From Coix lacryma-jobi var. lacryma-jobi (taxonomy: Eukaryota; Streptophyta; Magnoliopsida; Poales; Poaceae), in NCBI GenBank assembly GCA_009763385.1, contig VDCT01000088.1:930001-994000 (forward strand): a DNA stretch of 64,000 nt, given 5' to 3'. The translations under genes and the position numbers were made by a program. Shown here in pieces: positions 54,833-64,000 of this stretch. Each line of letters starts with the position of its first letter. Within the stretch, counting starts at the first letter, position 1. The notes below the pieces were generated by a model that made no database searches, had not been told where the DNA came from, and worked only from the letters and a program-made list of their open reading frames with translations.

Positions 54833-55580
54833 AGCACCCAAGAAGAACAGAAGTGAAAGACGCTGCACTCAACGCCAAAGAAGACAAACTAACAAGAATA
54901 GAGAGGCCAATCACGACGAAAAAAAGCTATCGCCACTGTCCTAGAAAAGAAAGAACAAGAGAAACCTCAAGACAGTGAACCACAGGAAGTGAAGACTCAG
55001 ACCAAGAAAGTATGGAAGAAAATGTCTGCACCTAAAGGTGCAATCAATAATAGCTTTCCAAACGTCTGACATACCTTGTGAGGTCTGAACCAAGGGAATG
55101 TCCGGTTCATCGGACCTAAATATCCGAACCTTCGCCAAAAGGTAAAAATCGGTAGTTATCCTCATATTTACTTTTTTACATATTTCTCATATTTAATTCT
55201 TAGTCATTTATTGCATCATCATATTTAATTCACAAACATTTTAATTTCTGCATTGCATTAGAAAAGAAAAATAAGAATATTGCATTTGTTACACTATATC
55301 ATAAATCATAAAGCCCCATGTGAATAAATCTTTGGTGTGTAAAAACCCACACGAATGTTCACCGTGGTGGCATAAAAAATAATAAAAATAAATCCTGTTG
55401 CATTTTTTCTCTTGCATCATAAAAATATAAAAACATAAAAATATTGAGAAAGAGATCTTACTGAAATTCTGGACAACTATGGCTTGAGTGGCCAACCGCT
55501 AATGCTTAATCTGTTCCACAAGTTTGGTTGTCTATTTGAGTTTCACGGGATTTGAAAGGCCAAGAAAAGCTAACGAACAA
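54833..55580. other. Unassigned, gypsy-adjacent sequence
   Basis: It includes a Lys/Glu-rich broken frame up to about 55060, then AT-rich sequence. TTCATCGGACC and ATCCGAACC near 55113-55132 resemble a weak inverted repeat. I see no gene. Confidence 0.25.
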
Positions 55581-57140
55581 GTGAATACTGTGGCGGAACG
55601 GTCCTAATCCCTTGGCCCACCGGTCCCTGTCAGCCTCTGACAGCCGAACCGATGTTCCACGTGACCAAGACTGTTCGTCACCGGGCTGCATCAGCGCCCA
55701 TTGTCCGCAGGATCATCTCACCATTCGGTTATGGTACTGGACATTTTATACAAAATAACATCGGAATACAGAGCGGAAGACTTAAATAACATTAGTTTTA
55801 CAAACCGAGGTTCCAAATAAGATTAAGGTGCAGTTATTACAAACCACGTTCGGATAATAGAAATAGGCAACGTAGCGGAGTACAACAAAATAAAGATACT
55901 TGCAATCACCCAGCCCGAGGGTGCACAATTATTCTTCGGCCTCATCGGCCTCTTCCTGGATGATGGTCATGCAGCACGGCGCAAGACACATCGGGGACTC
56001 AGTCATACCTGCAGCATGGGTAACAAACCCTGAGTATTGGGGTACTCAACAAGACTTACCCGACTAAAGAAAAGGGAGAAGACTCAGGGATGAGAGGCTT
56101 AGGGTAGTCAAGGTAAGACTTAAGCAAGATCAAGTATTTTGCAGAAAAAGCATTTTGTAAACCTTATTCTATTTTTGGAAAGATTCAAGCATTTCTCAAT
56201 TCTTCATTGTTCATGATTCATTTTATTTCCAAACAGACCTAGTTGAGAACCACTCTCCGTTGACAGTCAGTGACCAAGTCTCCATAACCGAGGAGCAACG
56301 TTAATCCGGATAAATAATACTCAGCTGATGATCCCTATCCACACTGCATATGTAGCACTCAAGCTTGCATATGCCAACTCGTCTACCACGATTCCTCCAA
56401 GATTGGACCGGTCCTACGCCACCCGGAAGTACAGTACACCACTCATATCCAGGCACGACGACCACGTGGGTACAAGCTACTTCTGCCATCTCATCACTCC
56501 CAGTGCGCGGTTGTCAGTCCCAATTAAGGAGTCCTCGGAGCCAGAGCTTTCTGAAGTATGTGAATAGTTGCAAGTCTTGACCAGCAGGCCCCCATACGGA
56601 TGGTCCCTAATTTTTCTGCCAGAACTATACCTCGGTTATATCTCACCCAAGCGTAATAGTCCTATCAGTTTTTCAACCCTGTCCCAGTCGGTGTCAACTG
56701 TTGAGTCCCGGACATCAACATGACGGCACCGTACGCTTGGACAACCTCTCCTCACTATTGACTAGGTATGGATCAGATACTTAGCCAACGGTCGGGGAGT
56801 AAAGCCAAATTCCCATAAAAATTCTTTAAGTGATCACACTTTTGAAATTGGCATTTTTATTGCAAATCTATTGTATAGCATCACTAAGCATTTTGCAAAT
56901 AGTTTTTAAACAGGGCAGGTGGATTTGCTGGTGGAGGCACGTGCCCGATAGTAGAATTAGCCTAATAGTCATATGTCTCTGATGAACAGAATAGAGTGAA
57001 TATATTCAAGAGAGCATCCGACTCCATTTTTACATACACATGCACTTCTTTATTCAATGGTTGGTTGACTTTCTCTTTGGATCCATTGTTTAATTTGACA
57101 ACATATGTATTAATGCTTTTGAAAATTAATTAAAACTCCG
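55581..57140. other. Unassigned 1.5-kb segment, probably an old repeat
   Basis: It has less AT-rich composition than its flanks and only short ORFs. It has the feel of a common grass repeat, but I cannot name the family. No terminal repeats or target duplications were found by eye. Confidence 0.25.
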
Positions 57141-57364
57141 GGATTAAGGTGAATTGAAAGAACTAGAGACATAGTGCTTGATTTGATCGTTCAATCTCTC
57201 AATTATTCAAGATCTAAGGTAAGAGTAATAAGCCCCATGAAGAATAACATGATATGTTTTGGAGAATTTTTGTTTAACTGCAGGTATACTTGTTGGGAGT
57301 GAAGATATTGTAGCAACTCCTGATCCATTGTTATGTTTTGGTTTTGCTAAGGGACTAGCAAAGG

Positions 57365-57380
57365 GTAAGCTTGGGGGAAT
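57365..57380 (+). other. Polypurine tract, element H
   Basis: The AAGCTTGGGGGAAT tract lies directly before the LTR start TGTTGACAC. The preceding GGGACTAGCAAAGGGTAAGCTT is typical of plant gypsy elements. Confidence 0.65.
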
Positions 57381-57656
57381 TGTTGACACTGGTTAACTAT
57401 CAAAATTAAAGGATAAATAAATATGAAAAGGGCATGAATTCAATCACCAACAAAGGTTTAGGGTTTCAATTGACAATATTCCACGAGTTTTGGTGAATTG
57501 TGATTCTGCAGGGACTAAACCAGGAAACCAGCGCTGATTGCTTCCCCTAGAAGGAAACCGACGGGAGATAACGCAATCGCCAAGTCAGGAATATTCCAGA
57601 AGGTTCTAGAGGACACCAGAGGACACCACTAGGCAGGGCACCGCGAGAGGCCGCCA

Positions 57657-57696
57657 GGTGGGACCGGTCGGTCCCACCATGAGACCGACCGGTCTC
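57657..57696 (+). repeat. Two adjacent palindromes in LTR H
   Basis: GGTGGGACCG-GT-CGGTCCCACC (57657-57678) and GAGACCG-AC-CGGTCTC (57681-57696) lie about 120-150 bases before the TATA box. They share the ACCG/CGGT core. Confidence 0.75.
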
Positions 57697-57810
57697 CCCC
57701 CGGGCCCGCTGGCTTCCGTCTTCTGCAAGCTTCCTCCACCGACCTCTGGGACTCATCTCGGCCGTACCTTAAGTCGGTTTGATCTAACGACTGCGGTTGA
57801 TCCCTCAGGG

Positions 57811-57820
57811 CTATATAAAC
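57811..57820 (+). promoter_or_regulatory. TATA box of LTR H
   Basis: CTATATAAAC in the middle of the LTR, after the palindromes, is a good match to the plant TATA consensus TATAAA. Confidence 0.65.
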
Positions 57821-58632
57821 AGGCCCACAGACCCCAGGGCAGATGAAGTCCCTCTTCAGAAAAGACTATGCCTCATTCAGAAACCCTAGAAGAGACTTCA
57901 AGAGCCAGCTATCAAGTAGAAGACTAGTTACCCCTCTAGTTTAGATGTAGAACCTAGTCTTATACTAGAACTAGAAGAAAGAGAGAGGAAGAGATCAAGA
58001 GGGAGCTCTGGCCTGTCGGATCAACTTCTTCATCTTGTACCTGCGGATTCAAGTTTATCTTGAACTTGCTTCAGCGATTATTTCGGTAATCAACGTCTAT
58101 ATTTAAGTTTGAGCCATTGTTCTTATTATTCTTAAGGTTTGTGACTCTCTTTTGAGTACTTTAATTCTAGTCATTCTAGAGTTAGAGTAGTTGGATGGTG
58201 TAAGCGTGGTGCTTAGACTTGATAGCTCATAAATGCCTCCTATAACGCCGATAGTAGTGGTTGTTCGCAAGGGTGACTCTTATAGCCTTGTTGATTCTTC
58301 TATAGTCCACTTACCCGTGTGTAGGCTCGGTAGGATTATACATTTGCATAAAAGACTCATACTCTGTTTGTGACCTTTTATGGCAACTTCCCCACTAAGA
58401 ATAATATAAACATATCACTCTTAAGTTGGATTTAGATAGCCTTAGTGATCCCCTCTATGCTTCTAGATTCTCCGTCCTTGTTAGCTACTCAGGGGTTAGA
58501 CCTAAAGACTTAACACTATCCGTTCCTTTGGGTTCGATATTAAAACTGGGTTACTCCGGTGAAGTGCTACATCGGTAGATGTTATCTGTGCGCTTGCTGA
58601 TAAAGTAGAGTGTGCGTTAATTTATACCAACA

Positions 58633-59039
58633 ATAGCCCTTCCCATGGCATGAACGCTTGTGCTCCTAGTAAGAAGCCCATTTTTGTTGATGGGTTTTAT
58701 GACTCCTTCTCTAGTGGGTTAGGTCATGATCGTGGACATGCCTCTAGTGCTTCTTCTCTTGGTCCATGTCATGCTTTTCATGGTGCTTCTATTGGTTCTT
58801 CTACAAAAACCTTGGAAGATGTTTGCCTCTTTTCCCGTGGTACGACTCGTTCTTCTCCTCGAGTTGTCCTTTTGAGGAATGCTTCCAAGGGTGTTTCACA
58901 ATTGCATTTGAACCAACATTTGCATCATGCTAACCCACAAGATAAGTTGAGTTTTGTGACCAAGTCTTGGGTTCCCAAGTATATGCTTGCTAACCCTTCG
59001 GGATCCAAGACTCGGGTTACTTTGTCCTCTTGTGTGTAG
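58633..59039 (+). pseudogene. gag: Gag C-terminal fragment, element G
   Basis: The frame is open from the H junction and reads NACAPSKKPIFVDGFYDS, a Ser/His-rich part and VTKSWVPKYMLANPSGSK. The WVPKYMLANPxGSK end is typical of Sirevirus Gag just before protease. It stops at TAG 59037-59039 and no protease follows. The N-terminal part is separated by the H insertion. Confidence 0.65.
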
Positions 59040-60204
59040 ATATGAGGACGCGGGGTGGAGAACATGCACCTGATGGAGCATGATCTTTTAGATGTGATCA
59101 AGGTTTGATTGTTCTCTACACTCCGCTTAGAATTGCCTCCAAAGAGGCTTTTGCAGTTTGGTGAGCTTTCTTATACACTCATACCTTGTACATCCATGTG
59201 CTATTTCTTGTGGTATGAGATGGTGTTTCATGTGCTCGCTTGTATAGTTCCTGCATATACATTTTCTTTTGTATCTTGTTGTGTTTAGTCTAGCATGTGC
59301 TATCTTCTGTATCATATGTCATGCTAGCTTTGTGTATAGCTTTTGTGGAATATCCACTTTTTATGCTAGTTTGTGACCCTCATGAACATTGTGCCATGAT
59401 TTACCATAATTCTTCATGAGCTTTACTTGTAGAGGTATGATGTTCATTAGGTATCACTTCTCAGGTTCTAGTTTTGGTTAGCTACATGTATCCTGTTGAT
59501 ATGATTAGGTTGAGCACTGGCTTTTCCACACTTTTATCATGCTACATGATTTTGGATCTATTGCTATCATTATCTTGCATTGTAGCATGTGTTGAGGTTT
59601 AGGCTGTGTTTGGGTTAATCATGCCTCTAGGCTGCATTTTGCTCCATAGTGCTTTATCCCGTTGCTTGGTAGTCATGTCTAGTTTGAAGTTCAGATCTCC
59701 TTGCGGTATCATTCATAGGTAGATCTCCTTTTGTTGAGAGTTCACCTTATGCTTATTATGTGACTAACCGCTTTCGTGGAGACCTTGAGGTCACATTGGA
59801 CGAGACAATGCCTTGTGTTTCTTCTGCCTTTGAGTGTGCAGGAGAACAGGAGCCTGGAAAGAGCATTTCGGCTCACAGACCCAATCCCACTTCTGCCACG
59901 ACTTGGGGTTCCGTCCGAGCAGTTCTCCAGCGAGCACTGGCTGCACCTGTGGGAGTGACATCATCAGGTGAGGGGGAGACGACTTCGGCGAGGCAGGTGC
60001 CTCAGAGTTCAGCAGATTCAGGTGTCCCCTCGGGTATGACACCAGCAGGCGGTCATGCGCTTCATGAGGTACATCCGACACATTTCTGAGTTCGGGTTTT
60101 GGTACTCTTCTTCCTTGACCTCTTTTTGCTGTGTGGTCTTTTCCATGTGGATTTTGCTGGCTGTCGCTTGAGCGTTTCCTGGCTCTTCGCTTGTGAGTTT
60201 GATG
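59040..60204 (+). pseudogene. Deleted pol region of G with two short relics
   Basis: Most of this stretch is unrecognisable. The frame at 59760 contains VTLDETMPCVSSAFECAGEQEPGK, which matches the integrase/RT linker of D-F (VTFDETMVCPSSRFERAGD). Near 60060-60105, MRYIRHISEFGFWYSSS-like sequence matches the start of RNase H (RYLRFTPEFGIWYSASS). Everything between, including RT, is missing. G therefore depends on other elements for movement. Confidence 0.6.
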
Positions 60205-60207
60205 TGT

Positions 60208-60230
60208 GTTTCCCTTTTAGTTGGGGGAGC
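60208..60230 (+). other. Purine tract and weak hairpin after the former pol end (G)
   Basis: TGTGTTTCCCTTTTAGTTGGGGGAGC is the counterpart of the hairpin at the pol stop in A, D, E and F. Pairing is weaker here. Confidence 0.5.
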
Positions 60231-60239
60231 ATTTTGCCT

Positions 60240-62663
60240 GTTGTATCTTAGTTTGACTTCCCCGATACCCTTTTGTTTTGGGTTTTCCTTTTAGGCTAGT
60301 TTTGTTTTGTCTTTGATAGACTAGCTTTTGCATGCATTTCATCATGTATTCTAGTGCATTTTAGAGCTTCATGTTTAGAGCAATGAGAATGAGATTATGC
60401 TCTTTTTGGTATGCCCTGTTTATTCATGATGATGCTTGTAGCCTAGGCTCTTTTTGATCACTTGATACATGTTATGAGCTAAGCTATTTTTGCAAATGGT
60501 GAACTTGACTAATCAACTATGAAATATTTAATTTGTTCACCATTGAGAGTGGCAACTAGCATGGGTAGGACGTGTTGAGATCACTTGTGCTATCTTTTGT
60601 ATGCTAGGTTGCTATGTCTCTTGCACTGAGTCATTCACTTGCTTGGATTGTTCATTTTTACCTAGTGCTTAAAATTTGATCCAAGTCTAAGTGAAATGAA
60701 AAGAACGAGATGGGATTGCATGTGTCAGCACCTCACGGTATCGAGACTGTTTCTCATTGCACATTTGATCGAGTTAAACTTGAGCCGTGTAGTGTAAGAC
60801 CGAAACCGGTGCTTTAAGCTTCCGATTGCTTTTCTTGCATAGGCTTAGCCCGGTTGAAAAGTTAGGCAATGACCATGCTTTCAACCTCTCGCAATCACAT
60901 GCTTTAATTTGAACTTGTGTTAATACCGCTGCAAATTCTGACAAAATTTGATAACAACACAAGCATATGTTTCATTCTATGGCATGATGATTGAACTTTG
61001 CTAGGGGTAGTTCACCTTCTATACTTGAGTTAGCACTTGGTTGATTTCCTGTCTTTTCATGCTTAGTGCTATTTTAGTGGTGAACTCCTTTTGAATGGCT
61101 TAAAACTGCTCATATGCTCTATTGTTCATATTTCGTATTCATTTGATCAGTTTGAGCCTTTGCTAGCATTTTTATTGATTGCTACACTTTTAGGGCAGCA
61201 CCCTTTTGAGCATCTTTTCATTCTGATTGCTATACACTTGAAGCTGTTGCATTGTGCATACCATGTATTTTAGCTTAGTGTACATACCCCCAGCTCTGAT
61301 ACACTTTGTGGTCACTTTCAATGCTTTTCATTGCCCCCATATGCTTTTGGTTGATGACTTGTCTTTTATTTTGTGTCAACTTTGTGAAAAATGTCAAAAC
61401 CCCTCAGCATTTTCCCTTTTGTCAAGGGGGAGAAGTTGTTTGCAAGGGGGAGCTTGAGTGTTGGCTCAAAAGGGGAGAGTCATGCATTTTGGGGAGAGCT
61501 TTGAGCTAGGGGGAGTTTAGCTCTTTTATGTCCTTCTTCAATTGGTATAGCTCTTTTATGTGTTTCAATTGGTATCCATCTTTTTGTATGGAGTGTAATT
61601 GGTGTCATGAGTTTTGTTGCATAGCCTTAGTGTGTAGGCTTGCTTTCAGGGGGAGTCGCTTTTGTCTTGTTGCTTCTCCGTGTGCTCCGAGTGTTTGTGC
61701 TCCATTCAGTTTTGAGCTTCTCCTTGTGTTTTTCTCAGTCGGTATCGAGCCTGCTAGTCGTGTTGAGCTGTTTTTGCCTCTCTTTTGAAGGACTAGCAGT
61801 TTTTGCTTGGTATTTTTGATTGGTATGGACCCTTCAGCTAGTTGCGTCGAGCCTCTTTGCCTCTGTCTTGAGGAACTAGCTGTTTTCACCAATTCTTGGC
61901 TGTTTGTTATCAGTTTTGCATTCTTATGCTTTGATTCAGCCTCAATTGGTATCGAGCCTTGAGCTAGTGGTGTTGAGCCCTTTTTCTGCCTTTTCTTGAG
62001 GGCTAGCTCATTTTTGACTTGGTTGCATCGAGCCGTTGCCCATATCTTTGGGAACCAAGTCTTTCGCTTCTTATTTGAGTTTTCACTCTTTTGTGGAGTT
62101 TGGCCCGAATTTTGCTTGGTTGCGTTGAGCCGTTGCCCATGTCTTTGGGGACCAAGCGCTGTTCATTTCAATTTGCCCTTTCTTTGGCTTTTCTTCGGCT
62201 TTTGGGCATTTGAATGGATAATCCTCTCATGTCAAGTGACTTTGTTCTTTGCACTTCTATGGCTTTTGATCACTTGAATGAGATTTTTGGTTTTGGTATC
62301 TCAAACCATCTCTTGTGCTTAGTTTTTGTCAATTCAATCATCAAGGGGGAGAAATTTCGAAACCCAAGTGGATAAGAACCTTGGTTTCGTTTGTGATGAT
62401 TGTTTGACAATTTATTTGAGATTGGTTTTTGAGTACCTTTTGGGATTTCATGAAACTCTTGGTTCTCTTGACTCTTCGGTTGTGTGGAGGCTTTGCACGC
62501 TTTTCTCATTTCCTTCGGGACCGAGAGCTTTTATTTGGAGTTTTCATGATCCTCCCTCATCTCAAGTGGCCTTGTGTTTGCCTTTTCTTGGCTTTTGGGC
62601 ACTTGAATGAGGCTTGCCTTCAAACCCTTCCTTTGTGGTTTTATTTTTAGTCAATGCATTCAT
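60240..62663 (+). other. Noncoding region between pol relic and LTR, element G
   Basis: This is 2.4 kb, longer than in A-F. It has the conserved GAGATGGGATTGC block near 60707, purine tracts near 61427-61450, 61470 and 61509, and PBS-like ATTGGTAT words near 61540, 61567, 61820 and 61945. No ORF is conserved with the other elements. Confidence 0.55.
61753..62157 (+). repeat. Stem-loop array upstream of PPT (G), five units
   Basis: Three GCTAG...CTAGC hairpins at 61753-61797, 61836-61881 and 61963-62008, and two CTTGGT...ACCAAG hairpins at 62017-62060 and 62114-62157. The flanks have diverged from A-F, but the hairpins and the word GAGCC are kept. Confidence 0.65.
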
Positions 62664-62675
62664 CAAGGGGGAGAT
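62664..62675 (+). other. Polypurine tract, element G
   Basis: CAAGGGGGAGAT abuts the LTR start TGAGAACAT. It is the same tract as in D-F. Confidence 0.85.
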
Positions 62676-63317
62676 TGAGAACATATATGATGAATGATTG
62701 ACTTTGATGAGGAAGGTTTGAGGCTTTTCCCGGTTCAGTCATTATTCACTATGTGCTTAATGTTTATGACTAACCGGTGTCGTTGAGTTGTGGTGTTTCT
62801 GTGTTGGTGTGCGTGTGCAACATGTGTCTCTTGGCTGTGTTGATGTGCAGGTGTGGAGCTCGGATACAGTGGTCGATGGCGAGGTGAAGGTCAAGTAGAG
62901 ACGTGTCGTGCTAACGGACCGGGAACGGTGAAGTATGGGTGTGCCGTGCGGCGGACGTGCCATGCTGATGTACCCAGAGCGGTGAAGGGCGGACGTGAGG
63001 CTTGGACTGACGGACCAGAGGGCCGGAGGACCAGCTGTGGTAGCTGGCACGTGGCATCGGCAAGCGAGAGCACATGGGGATGTGCGGTGCATCAGCCGAG
63101 TCGGGACGAAGACGATGGCGTCGTGGCACTTGGCGGGAGGTCGGACACGGGCTTGCGTGCGGCGCAAGTGCCATCGGCCGAGTCAAGAAGGATGGCGAAG
63201 GCGTTGTGCCCGGCGTGGAGGCTGGACATGCATCGGCATCGGTGCCGGTGGTCGGGGTGTGCGAACAACATCCTGTCTATGGCATGGCTTCGGTAGCTGA
63301 GCCTCAAAAAGCTACCT

Positions 63318-63496
63318 CGACGGTTTTCGAGTTTGGGCCTCAAAACTCGGGCGGCCAGTTTCTGAGTTTGGGCCTCAAAACTCGGGATGAATGGTTTCCA
63401 GGTTTGGGCCTCAAAACCTGGGCTTGTGGGTTTCCGAGTTTGGGCCTCAAAACTCGGGGTGGACGGTTTCCAGGTTTGGGCCTCAAAACCGGGGGA
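63318..63496 (+). repeat. Hairpin array in LTR G
   Basis: Five units with loop TTTGGGCCTCAAAA and arms TCGAG/CTCGG, CTGAG/CTCGG, CCAGG/CCTGG, CCGAG/CTCGG and CCAGG/CCGGG; some arms are imperfect. Confidence 0.82.
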
Positions 63497-63749
63497 AGGT
63501 TCCTATGCGGAACGGTCGACGCGTGGCGGCACCGAGAGGCTTGCGTTGCGGCGAAGCTATCAGTGAGAAGGCGCGGCGGTCGACGCTGACGGCACGTGGC
63601 GGCATCCTGGAGGTTGCGTCGAGGCGAAGCGAAGGATGAGAAGGCGCGTGGCCGTCGGATGGAAACTGCCAGAGTTGGACGGTTTTACCCCTAGGGGGTA
63701 TTTGGGTTAGTGCTTCATGATAGGGCGTTTTGGTCTTCGGACGTGCGCC

Positions 63750-63760
63750 TATATATATGA
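63750..63760 (+). promoter_or_regulatory. TATA-like box in LTR G
   Basis: CCTATATATATGAAGG lies downstream of the hairpin array, where a U3 promoter is expected. No comparable box is obvious in the A-F LTRs. Confidence 0.5.
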
Positions 63761-64000
63761 AGGGGGCTGGTTTGGGCAGCCCATCCTTGGAGGTGTCACT
63801 CTCATTTTGTTTAGGTGAGAGGAGGCTAGGGTGAGAGGAGAGACCGGCTCTTGTTCTTGAGATTTTTGCCATCCGCGTTTTGTATTGTGAGGAGTGGCTT
63901 GTAACCCAACACCGAGTGATAATACAAATCATCATCTTCCCAAATCCAAGGATCAAATTCGTCCTCCTCTTGTTGGCTGCGATTTTGGATCAAATTCACG

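Larger units (their letters stand above)
57381..58632 (+). mobile_element. 3' LTR of gypsy-type element H (1252 bp)
   Basis: It begins TGTTGACACTGG and ends TTTATACCAACA, so the ends TGTTG/CAACA form a terminal inverted repeat. It contains a TATA box at 57811-57820 and two perfect palindromes at 57657-57696. A purine tract precedes it, so it is a 3' LTR rather than a solo LTR; the 5' LTR must lie left of the window. It is inserted in the gag region of element G. Confidence 0.75.
58633..64000 (+). mobile_element. Element G: internally deleted copia (Sirevirus-type) element, 3' part
   Basis: It has the gag C-terminal fragment (58633-59039), two short pol relics (59775-59880 and about 60060-60105), noncoding sequence with the stem-loop array, a PPT at 62664-62675 and an LTR from 62676 that runs out of the window. 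The 5' half lies beyond H, left of the window. Its LTR shares the hairpin array with A-F but differs at the ends (TGAGAACATAT), so it is a related family. Confidence 0.75.
62676..64000 (+). mobile_element. 3' LTR of element G (partial, 1325 bp in window)
   Basis: It begins TGAGAACATATATG and is cut by the window edge. It carries five hairpins (63318-63496) and a TATA-like CTATATATATG at 63750-63760. A GGCACGTGGCGGC...GAGGTTGCGTCGAGGC block near 63593-63630 is also present in the other LTRs. Confidence 0.8.

Noticed and set aside
62757..63296. Frames of 136-147 codons in LTR G
   Set aside because: They overlap on both strands in GC-rich LTR sequence, with no recognisable domain.
1..64000. Host genes, tRNA or rRNA genes
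   Set aside because: None found by reading both strands; all longer frames belong to transposable elements.

Overview
The window is intergenic plant DNA from a grass genome. The evidence is the dense nesting of Ty1/copia elements of the Sirevirus (Maximus/SIRE) type, together with Ty3/gypsy and LINE fragments. A panicoid such as sorghum, Miscanthus or sugarcane is my guess. I found no host gene, tRNA or rRNA. Nearly every base belongs to a transposable element or to a remnant of one.

The layout is a set of nested insertions. I named the elements A, C, D, E, F, S (all copia/Sirevirus), G (copia/Sirevirus, internally deleted), H (gypsy-like) and L (LINE). G (58633-64000, continuing to the right) is interrupted by H, whose 3' LTR is 57381-58632. 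Gypsy-like remnants at 12443-14246 and 53578-57380 are attributed to H. H-type sequence contains C (about 4346-12442, minus strand, gag only) and the LINE L (14258-16392 plus 53119-53566, minus strand). A (1-4345, plus) abuts or sits in the left LTR of C. L is split by D (16393-53118, plus). D is split twice: by E (22119-33640, plus) inside its integrase, and by F (37863-51626, minus) inside its 3' LTR. F carries the solo LTR S (39054-41113, plus) inside its own 3' LTR. Target-site duplications support L (CTAGACACTGT/CTAGACAATGT), D (GAACC/GAATC), E (TTATT twice), F (CTGAG twice) and S (ACCCT twice). The deepest chain is therefore G > H > L > D > F > S.

A, D, E, F and S form one superfamily with LTRs of about 1.9-2.2 kb. 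Its full-length members share a PBS resembling the initiator-tRNA site, a long Gag (UBN2-like head, CCHC knuckle, acidic stretch, coiled coil, second knuckle, Arg/Pro-rich tail), Pol (protease, integrase, RT with YVDD, RNase H), and about 1.5-1.7 kb of structured noncoding RNA before a CAAGGGGGAGAT polypurine tract. E has an intact 899-codon gag; all pol copies are broken. C and G have gag-type sequence but no working pol.

The most interesting material is non-protein. (1) The LTRs carry two arrays of palindromes: a hairpin array with compensating arm changes, and a CGGAC-core motif array whose motif differs as a block between families. (2) LTR halves occur in all four combinations, which implies recombination. 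(3) A motif block is shared between C and D/E LTRs in opposite orientation relative to element polarity. (4) A stem-loop array with repeats resembling the LTR/PBS junction lies upstream of the PPT. (5) Pol opens exactly at a plausible 3' splice site. No function was tested for any of these.
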